Positions 8,634 to 18,122 of a stretch of DNA of 33,828 nucleotides are shown here, in pieces (the stretch's first letter is position 1; every line of letters starts with the position of its first letter). Both the position numbers and the translations under genes were made by a program. The notes under the pieces were generated by a model, which saw nothing but the letters and a program-made list of their open reading frames with translations, had not been told where the DNA came from and searched no databases. The stretch covers positions 1-33,828 of the forward strand of contig CAINOE010000139.1 of assembly GCA_903851415.1 (NCBI GenBank), read 5' to 3'. Source of the DNA: an uncultured Rhodopila sp. Lineage in GTDB: Bacteria; Pseudomonadota; Alphaproteobacteria; Acetobacterales; Acetobacteraceae.

Positions 8634-8851
8634 AGACCATGATGGGCGAGGATGGCGGCGGTAAGCTCCGCCCGGGTAATCTTCCCGTCGATGAAGCGCC
8701 GGGTGAGTTCGTCGGAGAACGCGCTTGGAGTAAAGCCCTCCAGCCGCAAACTGGCTCGGGCGTAGTCGTCGGCGGCCTGGCGGCGCGCGCGCTCCGCTTC
8801 GGTTATGGGAACTTCCCGGGCGGCGGCTGGGGACAGTGTCACGTCGTTCAT
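8630..8851 (-). CDS. VbhA-like Fic antitoxin
   Basis: A 73-residue helical protein placed immediately before the Fic gene with a 4-base overlap. It contains the inhibitory motif (S/T)xxxE(G/N) as SLRLEG (about residues 34-39). In class I Fic systems this helix places its Glu in the toxin active site and blocks ATP binding. A second half (SDELTRRFIDGKITRAELTAAIL) resembles the small helical tail of VbhA-type antitoxins. GGAGA stands about 5 bases before ATG 8851. This pair is the first gene set of the accessory block when reading from the left. Confidence 0.9.
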   Translation of the reverse strand: MNDVTLSPAAAREVPITEAERARRQAADDYARASLRLEGFTPSAFSDELTRRFIDGKITRAELTAAILAHHGL

Positions 8852-8869
8852 TGAGTTCTCCGTGACATG

Positions 8870-8878
8870 ACTATACCA
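8870..8878 (-). promoter_or_regulatory. Possible extended -10 promoter of the Fic pair
   Basis: On the minus strand TGGTATAGT reads as TGn plus a -10-like TATAGT, 18 bases before the antitoxin start. No good -35 box is seen, which fits an extended -10 promoter. It is the only AT-rich hexamer in this short region. The evidence is sequence pattern only. Confidence 0.35.
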
Positions 8879-9033
8879 TAATCGGCGCTCGGAAGCATAG
8901 CGTTTGGCGACTTTGGGTTGGTCATGTATCCAGGTTCCCGCAGCGGCCCGCTGCGGGCGTGCCGCCTGACGGCGGTCGTCGCACGCTGGAAGGCGGCGCG
9001 GTTGTGAACCGGAACAGACAGGAGGTGCCTGAC

Positions 9034-9225
9034 GTGATTGCGAAAAAGGTTACCTCGGTTGAGGTGGACCAGGAAGCCCTTCACCTCGCGATGGAGCGCA
9101 CGGGCATCGATGACCCGGCGGAGCTTGTCGCGTTTGCCATTGGTCTTCTGCTGGTGCCGGACCCGTCCGCGGACTTCGCGCGGGCGACACGCGGCAGCAT
9201 GCCCGGGTTCGATATCGACATCTGA
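9034..9225 (+). CDS. Small RHH/VapB-like antitoxin, no toxin partner found
   Basis: A 63-residue protein starting at GTG 9034, with an excellent ribosome site (AGGAGGT at 9020-9026, spacer 7). The N-terminus (KKVTSVEVDQEALHLAMERTG) has the strand-then-helix pattern of VapB-like ribbon-helix-helix antitoxins, followed by a second helix (DPAELVAFAIGLLLV) and an acidic tail ending in DIDI. A toxin gene would be expected directly downstream, but 9226-9383 contains no convincing frame. It is the only plus-strand gene in this accessory block. It could be an orphan antitoxin or a regulator. Confidence 0.6.
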   Translation: MIAKKVTSVEVDQEALHLAMERTGIDDPAELVAFAIGLLLVPDPSADFARATRGSMPGFDIDI

Positions 9226-9383
9226 TCCGCTGCGGCCGTGTCGATCGATATCGCCGCGCTGAAGCGCATGCGCAGGTCCAGCTTCGGCCCTAAGATGAGT
9301 ATTCGCTTGCGGCCTATCGATATTGATGACCGGACACGAGTTGAGACAAATCTTTTGCCGGATTGTTCGTTTTGGACTCGGAG

Positions 9384-9986
9384 CTAGTGGTTATCGATAA
9401 CCATGGCAATTGATCCTCCAAGCCGCCTAAGGAAGACGATTGAGGATTCAACATCCTCACTATATATGGGCCATAGTTCGACGCCGCCAAAAGCCGGATT
9501 TACATCCGCCTCGTGAGCAATCCTGTTTCGAAGGTCGACAACCATCTTGAGATTTTCTTTAGAGTTATGAACTGTATCGGAAAGAAAATGGGCGATCTTT
9601 TCCCAGGGATTTTCAACAAGAATACGCAGGCAATCTGCCAACTTATCTGGCGCAACAAACGATTTATAGGAGTTTTCCTTCCTAATACTGGCATCAATCA
9701 TATCTATCTGGCTCTGTTCGCTCGAAATCAGCACGTTAAAGGGAACACGCAGCGAGATCACTTCACGCTTTGCGCCTAACCTGTGTGTAATCTCACACCG
9801 AAACAAGTCATGAATAAAGAGGTCAAATGAACTAACAGCCAGAACCAAAGCCGATCTTAGTATGTCATCGCAGTTGAGCGCAGCTGGTGCTGTTTTCCTC
9901 ATGTATTCGTATATAGCTCGCAGACCCTCAGCTCGATCACATCCACCCTTGAACGTATTGTGGGCAGAAAGGATGTGATTTTTCAT
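9384..9986 (-). CDS. HEPN-domain protein, predicted RNase (RiboL-PSP/MAE_28990-like)
   Basis: A 200-residue, all-helical protein. It carries the RX4H signature of catalytic HEPN ribonucleases as R153-NRIA-H158 in the helix VVDLRNRIAHEAD. The N-terminal helices (SALVLAVSSFDLFIHDLFRCE) have the aromatic/acidic look of stand-alone HEPN proteins. HEPN RNases of this type usually work in toxin or anti-phage systems. The start overlaps the end of the ParA-like gene by four bases (ATGA), so the two are coupled. GC content is clearly lower than in flanking genes, which points to acquisition by transfer. The exact subfamily is uncertain. Confidence 0.8.
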   Translation of the reverse strand: MKNHILSAHNTFKGGCDRAEGLRAIYEYMRKTAPAALNCDDILRSALVLAVSSFDLFIHDLFRCEITHRLGAKREVISLRVPFNVLISSEQSQIDMIDASIRKENSYKSFVAPDKLADCLRILVENPWEKIAHFLSDTVHNSKENLKMVVDLRNRIAHEADVNPAFGGVELWPIYSEDVESSIVFLRRLGGSIAMVIDNH

Positions 9987-11041
9987 GCGAGCAACGCGAG
10001 AATCCGCTTGGCGGCACGTCCGTATATTCTATTAAATTTTTCCGTACTTTCAATCTGGTTGTTCGCAACAGAGCCCGAATTCATAATATCGTTACGGTCA
10101 AGCTCGAAGACAGGCTTTGAGAGCGATTGTGATATCGCGATCAGACTGTTAAAATCCGGAACCTCGATGAGGAAGCTCTTCAGTTCTGCGTTTGCACTAT
10201 CATAACGCTTCCCTTCAAACAATAGACCTGCTTCAGATAAAGCGGGGATCAAAGTTTGTTCTTTAACTTCTAGAAGAGTGTCGAACCACTTCTGGTAGGC
10301 ACGGGTGGGAGTGGCTTTTTTCCCATCGCGTGAGCGAACCCGATAATTCTGTATGATTGAACCTAAATACTTAGGCGTCTTGTCGGGCCAAGGATAGGCG
10401 GAGTCCTGAAGGATCGATTGCTTAGCCGCCTTCGCTGACCATGCCGTCCATTTCGGGAGAACACGTGCTAGCGACCGAAGCGCCATTGCCGAAAAGAAGT
10501 CCGGCGCCATAGGAATGATGAACGCGTCGCTTGTGGTAAGTAGATTTTGGTTAAGAGCACCAAGGCTAGGGCTCATATCGACAAGAACGAAGTCAGCTTT
10601 GATCGAATTTGCGGTCAAGTCAATTAGCCATCGTAGCGAGCCAGGAATATTTTGCAGTGCCGCCAAGGAGCCTGACAACTCATGCGCAATGGATAATTGG
10701 CTCTCATACTCAGCTAGTCCTACATGGCCGGGGAGCACATACAGACGATCGCAACCAACCACACTTTGAAGTTTAACAGGAGATAAAGGTACCGGGCGAG
10801 CTTCAAACGCTGGTGCCAAGCCGTCCCTGATATTTAAGGCTTCCCCCTTTTTTTCAAACGGATACTCGTCCGAGTGGGTATAATTGAGAATAAGTCCCGT
10901 CAAATTGCATTGGGGATCGCAATCAACCAGCAGAACCGTCTTACCTAGGGACGCCAGCTTCCAACCTATATGGAAAACTGAGGTTGTCTTGGAAACGCCT
11001 CCCTTATGATTGAAAAAGGCTACCTGCCTATGCTGCATCAA
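9983..11041 (-). CDS. ParA-family ATPase (accessory, HEPN-linked)
   Basis: A 352-residue ParA/MinD-type ATPase with a deviant Walker A motif, KGGVSKTT at 13-20 (the usual GKT reads SKT). Next come the Walker A' segment VDCDPQCNLTG (about 39-49) and a Walker B-like FVLVDMSPSLGALNQN (about 149-164). Such proteins cycle between ATP-bound dimers and ADP-bound monomers. No ParB or parS-like repeat is nearby and no replication gene is present, so plasmid partition is unlikely. The overlapping HEPN gene and upstream TIR-like gene suggest a regulatory role in a defence-type unit. The gene is AT-richer than its neighbours. The second of two adjacent ATGs (11038) is an alternative start. Confidence 0.88.
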   Translation of the reverse strand: MMQHRQVAFFNHKGGVSKTTSVFHIGWKLASLGKTVLLVDCDPQCNLTGLILNYTHSDEYPFEKKGEALNIRDGLAPAFEARPVPLSPVKLQSVVGCDRLYVLPGHVGLAEYESQLSIAHELSGSLAALQNIPGSLRWLIDLTANSIKADFVLVDMSPSLGALNQNLLTTSDAFIIPMAPDFFSAMALRSLARVLPKWTAWSAKAAKQSILQDSAYPWPDKTPKYLGSIIQNYRVRSRDGKKATPTRAYQKWFDTLLEVKEQTLIPALSEAGLLFEGKRYDSANAELKSFLIEVPDFNSLIAISQSLSKPVFELDRNDIMNSGSVANNQIESTEKFNRIYGRAAKRILALLA

Positions 11042-11147
11042 CGATCCTCCGGATGGTGTGCGAAGCTAAAAGCACGACTGAATTCACCCCATGCTGACCG
11101 GGTGTGGGAAGGCCGCCCCCGCCGTCGGGAAATAAATTGGCTCGCGG

Positions 11148-12380
11148 TCACAACCGGAAGCCACATTTCGTGCGAACGAGACGGTAACAGTTCTCAATGT
11201 TGTCCGCAACGGACGCCGCCTTATCATATCGGTCTTCGAACAAAATTGTCGATGTCAGGCACTGTGCCTTCGTCCCGAGGATCTGCGGCGACTTCACGTT
11301 GTCGAATGCGAGGCACCTGTCCAGCACGCCGTCGAAGCCGACCATCCAGTTGAGTTCGCCATCAAATCCCAATGTGTCACGGAACAACACTAAGTAATCA
11401 TTTAACGCTACGGATAGGTAGTCCGTGCGGAGCGGGATAAATTGATGCCCTTGCAGACAGATGGTATTAATCGTCCAGACCTCGCCTGTATCGAATAAGA
11501 TGGCAGACGCCTTAGCCGGCTCGTCTTTGCCTAAGCTGGAATAAGTGCCAAAGCCGTCATCTGCCCGGAAAGGTGAGTATCCGTTGAGCTCGAAGCTTCC
11601 GAGAGGGGACAGGTGGGCCAGGATGGCCCCTCGCAGGTCGAGCGCCGTCCAGCGCATGCCGGGATCAAAGGCGGGCATGAGGCGGAGCCACATCGCAGGG
11701 CCGTCCTGCATGAGGACGTCCCTGCCACCGGTCACGATACTGTCGGTGATCCCGAGTCGCTTGCCACGAGGCCGATAGCGCGCGGGGCCGTCCTGCGGCG
11801 CGTTTGCGAGGAACGGCACCGTTGCCGGTAGCTTCGGCAGCAGGTCGTTCAGATCCCCGGAGTCGCGGATCACACGAATCGCTTTCGAGAGGAAACCGGC
11901 GAGTTCCTTGCGGACGCGCGTCCTCGTCGGCTCGTCTGCATCCAAGGAAAGCTTAAATTCGAACGGTCGCCTCAGGTGGGCCAGGTCGAAGGGGAGGACG
12001 TCCTCCGAATCGCTAAAAGCCGAGTTCATGATGGTGACGATGCGTGTATGTCCCACCGACTTCAGCGCCCAGCCATACTCGATCAGCACGTTGGGGTTTG
12101 GCGCGCGGCGCTTTCCATCAAAGCGCGTGCCGGTGAGCGTGAGGTCAACCAAGACGATCGCTGCGGCATCGATCTTCTTGAAGATGGTATCCACGATCGG
12201 GGGCGTCCCGCCGACACCACGGGTGTCGCTATCGATAGCGAACGGGCTGCGGTCCGCCTCCTGGATGTCGATCTCGCCTGAGACTTCGCGCACCGCCGTC
12301 TGAAGGGCGCTCTCGATGAAGTCCCTCCCACTCTTTCTCGGAACGTCGGCCTGCCAGGAAAAAAAGATTTTCAAAGGCAT
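11148..12380 (-). CDS. TIR-like nucleotide-binding protein with uncharacterised C-terminal domain
   Basis: A 410-residue protein. The N-terminal about 150 residues look like a TIR-like fold. They open IFFSWQADVP, continue with a helix (RDFIESALQTAV) and GTPPIVDTIFKKIDAAAIVL, and end with PNPNVLIEYGWALKSVGHTR. The glutamate there (E101) sits where TIR NADases have their catalytic Glu. The C-terminal part (about 220-405) is beta-rich (GSFELNGYSPFRADDGFGTY, FIPLRTDYLSVALNDYL) and not recognised; it may sense a ligand or partner. Proteins with this N-terminus are, as I recall, common near defence genes. It is co-directional with ParA and HEPN, 106 bases upstream of them. Confidence 0.7.
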   Translation of the reverse strand: MPLKIFFSWQADVPRKSGRDFIESALQTAVREVSGEIDIQEADRSPFAIDSDTRGVGGTPPIVDTIFKKIDAAAIVLVDLTLTGTRFDGKRRAPNPNVLIEYGWALKSVGHTRIVTIMNSAFSDSEDVLPFDLAHLRRPFEFKLSLDADEPTRTRVRKELAGFLSKAIRVIRDSGDLNDLLPKLPATVPFLANAPQDGPARYRPRGKRLGITDSIVTGGRDVLMQDGPAMWLRLMPAFDPGMRWTALDLRGAILAHLSPLGSFELNGYSPFRADDGFGTYSSLGKDEPAKASAILFDTGEVWTINTICLQGHQFIPLRTDYLSVALNDYLVLFRDTLGFDGELNWMVGFDGVLDRCLAFDNVKSPQILGTKAQCLTSTILFEDRYDKAASVADNIENCYRLVRTKCGFRL

Positions 12381-12824
12381 GGCGTTGCTACGCCTTTGTC
12401 GCTGAGGGGATTTAGCCCACAGGCGTCTTTTCGACCGCTGCCAACACGCATCGTCAACCTAACCCCGCTCGTTTCAGGCTCAACAGGGTGGCGAGTCGCG
12501 ACGATCACCGACTTCTGGCAACCGTTTGGTTTCCACCCTTGACCTCAATGGGCCAATAGCGGCTTCCATCGACGTTGTAAACCAAGAATGGTCTATTATC
12601 AGATCAATATCAGAATCTAATCCTGACTTTACGTGACAATGGCAAGCCCGGGACTAGGAGCAACGCCATCGTCGAGGTTTCGAGGTACACAATTGGGCGT
12701 TCAGTCGATCGCCCGCGCGGCCAGCCCGTCAAATCTGTGGGCAGATATACCGCAACGACGCACGGGAACTTCAACATCATAAAGCACATCACCTCAGCCA
12801 CGCGCGTGCCGCGCGCTACCCCAC
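12381..12824. other. Intergenic stretch, right edge of the accessory block
   Basis: About 440 bases between the TIR-like gene and the enolase-superfamily gene. I find no supported gene. It contains AT-rich DNA around 12590-12645 and a minus-strand frame with a PIN-like fragment (RPIVYLETSTM) ending at 12610, too short to be functional. It may be a decayed toxin-antitoxin remnant and the boundary of acquired DNA. No tRNA or clear attachment site is seen. Confidence 0.5.
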
Positions 12825-13910
12825 TCACCCCCGCACCCCCTCCAACGCCCCCCAATCAAACCCCACCCCATGCCCCGGCCGCTCCGGCGCCACCGCACAT
12901 CCATCAACAACCACCAGCGGCTGCGCGATGTAACGATCCAGCCCGAACCCGTGCACCTCCAGAAACGACCGGTTCGGCAGCGCCGCCAGCAGATGCACCG
13001 TCAGATCGTGCGCCCCGTGCGAGGTCACCGGCAGATTGAACGCCTCCGCCAGATGGCCGATCTTCATGAAGACTGTGATGCCGCCGCAGTTGGTCACGTC
13101 CGGCTCCGGGAACGTCACCCCGCCCGCTGCGATCATCTGGGTGAACTCATGCAGCGTATGCAGGTTCTCCCCCGTCGCTATCGGCACCCCGCCCTCCCGC
13201 ACGATCCGGGCATGGCCGGCGACATCGTCCGGGATCGTCGGCTCCTCCAGCCACGTCAGCCCAAACGCGCGCAGCGCCCGGGCGGCGGCGATCGACTGGT
13301 CCACCGACCAGCGCATATTGGCATCCGCCATCAGCGGGAAATCCTCGCCCAGATGCGCCCGCATCGCCCGCACCCGGGCCACGTCCTCCGACAGCCGCGC
13401 GCGGCCGACTTTCATCTTGATGGCCCGAAAGCCGCGCGCCAGGTTCGCGTCGGTCTGCGCCAGCAGCGCGTCCAGCGTGAACTCCAGGTCGATCCCCCCG
13501 GCATAGCACGGCACACGCGGGTCGAAGCCGCCCAGCAGCCGCCACAGCGGCACCCCCAGCCGCCGCGCCTTCAAGTCCCACAGCGCGATATCGCAGGCCG
13601 AGACCGCGAGACTGACCGAGCCGCCCCGCCCGCCGTAATGCAGCTTCCACCACATGCGGGTCCACAGCGCCTCGATCGCGTCCGCATCAGCGCCGAGCAG
13701 CACCGGCCGCAGCCCCTGGTCGATCAGCGCATGCACCGCCGCACCGCCAACCCCGGTGGTATAGGTGTAGCCGACGCCCTCCGCCCCGTCGCTGTCGCGC
13801 AGCCGGACGGTGACCAGCTCGAAATGCGTCATCGTGCCGTGCGTGGAATCGGACAGCGGCACCGGCAGTTCGATGCGATACAGCGCGGTGTCCAGCGTGC
13901 CGATGGGCAT
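12825..13910 (-). CDS. Mandelate racemase / muconate lactonizing enzyme family protein (MR subgroup)
   Basis: A 361-residue enolase-superfamily enzyme that abstracts the alpha-proton of a carboxylate with Mg2+. The MR-subgroup residues are all visible: KxK at K165/K167 (AIKMKVG), metal ligands D196 (DANMRW), E222 (LEEP) and E248 (GEN), the Asp-His dyad D271 and H298 (SHGAHD), and E318 (LEVHG). These match mandelate racemase numbering within one residue. Substrates in this subgroup include mandelate and sugar acids, and the sequence does not decide which. GGAGGA stands about 8 bases before ATG 13910. It is convergent with nothing and has no sugar-acid gene partners here. Confidence 0.92.
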   Translation of the reverse strand: MPIGTLDTALYRIELPVPLSDSTHGTMTHFELVTVRLRDSDGAEGVGYTYTTGVGGAAVHALIDQGLRPVLLGADADAIEALWTRMWWKLHYGGRGGSVSLAVSACDIALWDLKARRLGVPLWRLLGGFDPRVPCYAGGIDLEFTLDALLAQTDANLARGFRAIKMKVGRARLSEDVARVRAMRAHLGEDFPLMADANMRWSVDQSIAAARALRAFGLTWLEEPTIPDDVAGHARIVREGGVPIATGENLHTLHEFTQMIAAGGVTFPEPDVTNCGGITVFMKIGHLAEAFNLPVTSHGAHDLTVHLLAALPNRSFLEVHGFGLDRYIAQPLVVVDGCAVAPERPGHGVGFDWGALEGVRG

Positions 13911-13998
13911 GGGCGGGGTCCTCCGTTTGGATTTTCCCGCGAGCCTACACCAAAACCTACGCCGCTTCGCGCCGACAGCGACTCTCCGGCGGCGCCCG

Positions 13999-14081
13999 CG
14001 TCATGCCGACGAAGGTCGGCATCCACGCCTTTTGCTCGCACAAACAAAGGCGTGGATGGCGGGCCTACGCCCGCCATGACG
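13999..14081. repeat. Intergenic palindrome, subfamily B, copy 1
   Basis: An inverted repeat between the enolase-superfamily gene and pyrG. The arms are CGTCATGCCGAC and CGCCCGCCATGACG, with an inner pair ATCCACGCC/GGCGTGGAT around TTTTGCTCGCACAAACAAA. It shares its plan with 23251-23338 and 28888-28979. Confidence 0.75.
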
Positions 14082-14126
14082 GTTGAGACGGTCGTGCGAA
14101 CGGGTCGATGCCTGCGCGAACCGGTA

Positions 14127-15767
<1,641 letters not shown>

Positions 15768-15932
15768 TCATAGCGAGCCGAATCGGGCCGAGGGAAGCCT
15801 GACGGCAAGAATTCACGGAATAATCGGAACATGGCAGGGGAGCGGGGCCCCATACGCGCCAAAACAAGCTGTGCGCCGGCGGCCCGTCCCATAGTGTCAT
15901 GGCCTTAGCGCACATGGGGCGCGGCCCCCGAT

Positions 15933-16012
15933 CGTCATGGCCCGGCGAAGTCCGGGCCACCTATCGCGGCACAGGCTTGCGGCGGAGTCCTGGACTGCGC
16001 CGGGCCACGACG
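15933..16012. repeat. Intergenic palindrome, subfamily A, copy 2
   Basis: An inverted repeat between secG and pyrG, beginning CGTCATGGCCCGG and ending CGGGCCACGACG, with the inner CACCTAT segment of subfamily A. The right half is more diverged than in the copy at 6281. It lies just beyond the secG stop codon and may also act as a transcription stop for that gene. Confidence 0.75.
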
Positions 16013-16025
16013 GCCGGGAGCGGCC

Positions 16026-16358
16026 CTAATTCGTCGGCGCCGACGGCCCTTTCGGCGCGGGCGGCGGCGGCGGAACGGCCGGAGCCGCCGGCTGCGCGGG
16101 CGCATCCAGGATCGACTTCACCGGCGCCGACGTGCCCCGGTTCAGCAGCGCCAGGGTCAGCGACAGCCCCATGAAGATCGCCGCCAGGATCGCCGTGGTG
16201 CGGGTCAGAAGGTTGGCGGTGCCGCGTCCGCCCATGAACGCGCCCATCCCCTGGGAGCTGCCGATGCCCAGTCCCCCGCCCTCGCTGCGCTGCAACAGCA
16301 CGACGCCGATAAGCGCCAGGGTGACGAACAGGTGGATAATCAGCAGGACGGAGGTCAA
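16026..16358 (-). CDS. secG: Protein translocase subunit SecG
   Basis: A 110-residue inner-membrane subunit of the SecYEG channel. Two membrane segments are seen (about 4-22 and 52-72), separated by the conserved cytoplasmic loop LLQRSEGGGLGIGSSQGMGAF, the hallmark of SecG. The C-terminal tail is rich in Pro and Ala, as in many alphaproteobacterial SecG proteins. tpiA lies 82 bases upstream on the same strand; tpiA-secG-pyrG is a common gene order in alphaproteobacteria. Confidence 0.95.
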   Translation of the reverse strand: MTSVLLIIHLFVTLALIGVVLLQRSEGGGLGIGSSQGMGAFMGGRGTANLLTRTTAILAAIFMGLSLTLALLNRGTSAPVKSILDAPAQPAAPAVPPPPPAPKGPSAPTN

Positions 16359-16440
16359 CGCGCGAAACTTTCATTCAACCGGCATGGCGACGCGGCCCAA
16401 ACCGGGGGTCCGGAGCGGGACACATCGCAACGCGCGGCTC

Positions 16441-17178
<738 letters not shown>

Positions 17179-17273
17179 GTGCAGCCTCCCTCTGGTTCGA
17201 GGTTGCTGCTAGCGGAACTGTTCGGGGCGTCAAGATGGAGTCTTGCTGCGCCGCATGGTTCACGCCGCCCCGT

Positions 17274-17615
17274 CTAACCCGCCCGCGGCGTCCCGGGTTC
17301 GTCCAGCCCGTCGGCGATCTCCTCCGCCCGCTTCGCGATCTTCTCGATCTTCCGCACCAGCCTGGGATCGGCCTTCACGTCGCCGTTACCGCCCTCGTGA
17401 GCCTGCAGCTTGTTGCGCAGTTCGAAGATGTCATCGGCCATCAGCAGCGCCGCCATCACCAGCATCCGCGATTCGCCGCTCGGACCGGCGGAGGCGCGGA
17501 CAACGTCGATGCGGCGGCCGACTTCGGCGCCCATGGCCTCCAGGTGCTTTTCTTCGCCGTCCTTGCAGCCGATGGTGTAGGCGTATCCGTTGATCCGAAG
17601 CGTCACCTGCGCCAT
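17274..17615 (-). CDS. zapA: Cell division protein ZapA
   Basis: A 113-residue FtsZ-associated protein. The N-terminal ZapA motif (VTLRINGYAYTIGCKDGEEKH) is followed by LEAMGAEVGRRID and a long C-terminal helix (MLVMAALLMADDIFELRNKL), as in the tetrameric coiled coil of this family. ZapA bundles FtsZ filaments at the division ring. The frame is open to 17690, but the family starts at MAQVTLRING, so ATG 17615 is chosen. The gap of 95 bases to tpiA leaves no room for a 6S RNA, which often sits near zapA. Confidence 0.92.
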   Translation of the reverse strand: MAQVTLRINGYAYTIGCKDGEEKHLEAMGAEVGRRIDVVRASAGPSGESRMLVMAALLMADDIFELRNKLQAHEGGNGDVKADPRLVRKIEKIAKRAEEIADGLDEPGTPRAG

Positions 17616-18122
17616 TGCGCCGCCCTTTCCTGGCTGTTTCCGGCCTGCCTGCCGCGCGGGCGGATCTCTTCCGCCGGGCCCGGGCGGCAACGGGTCGCCG
17701 ATAGGGGCTTCTCCATCATCGCCTTAAGATGCCTGGTCAGCCCGGGCGGTGGCTGGATCAATCATCCTGTAGACCTCGGTCGCGCGAGTCGGTGGACAGC
17801 CGTTCATATCAGGGTGCTTGTGAATGATGGCTCCGCCATTTGCAAGGTGCACGCCAAACGCCTCGCCGGCCGTTGATGCCCGAGCCCGTCGGCGCCTCGC
17901 CGTGCAGGCCAGGCATCGGCTTCCCTCCCGCGTCCGCCACGGACGCCCGATCAAACGCGCGCCCGCACGCCGGAAGCGTGAGCCGGCCGCCGGCGCGGCG
18001 CCAGGGCACTCGTGCCGAAGGGCTGTTGCGCGACAGGGCCGAACGCGGCGACAATTGAGCACCGGTCACGTTGCAATGCCGCAGCCGCAGCACACATCGC
18101 CACAGCACAGGAGCAGCGTCCC
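17616..18122. other. Intergenic region between divergent zapA and zwf
   Basis: About 500 bases with no supported gene. Several GC-rich frames exist but lack ribosome sites or family resemblance. It must contain the promoters for the divergent zapA and zwf genes. Just before zwf, AGGAG at 18109-18113 is the ribosome site. No clear hairpin or RNA gene was recognised. Confidence 0.5.

Noticed and set aside
9983..11041. Plasmid partition or integrated plasmid origin
   Set aside because: A ParA-like gene is present, but there is no ParB, no parS-like repeats and no replication initiator nearby.
12610..12855. Minus-strand frame with a PIN-like opening (RPIVYLETSTM)
   Set aside because: The frame stops soon after and lacks the rest of a PIN domain. 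It may be a decayed remnant, but this cannot be supported.
17724..18062. Minus-strand frame ending in a protein-like stretch (HKHPDMNGCPPTRATEVYRM)
   Set aside because: No ribosome site, no known family, and the N-terminal half has shadow-like composition.
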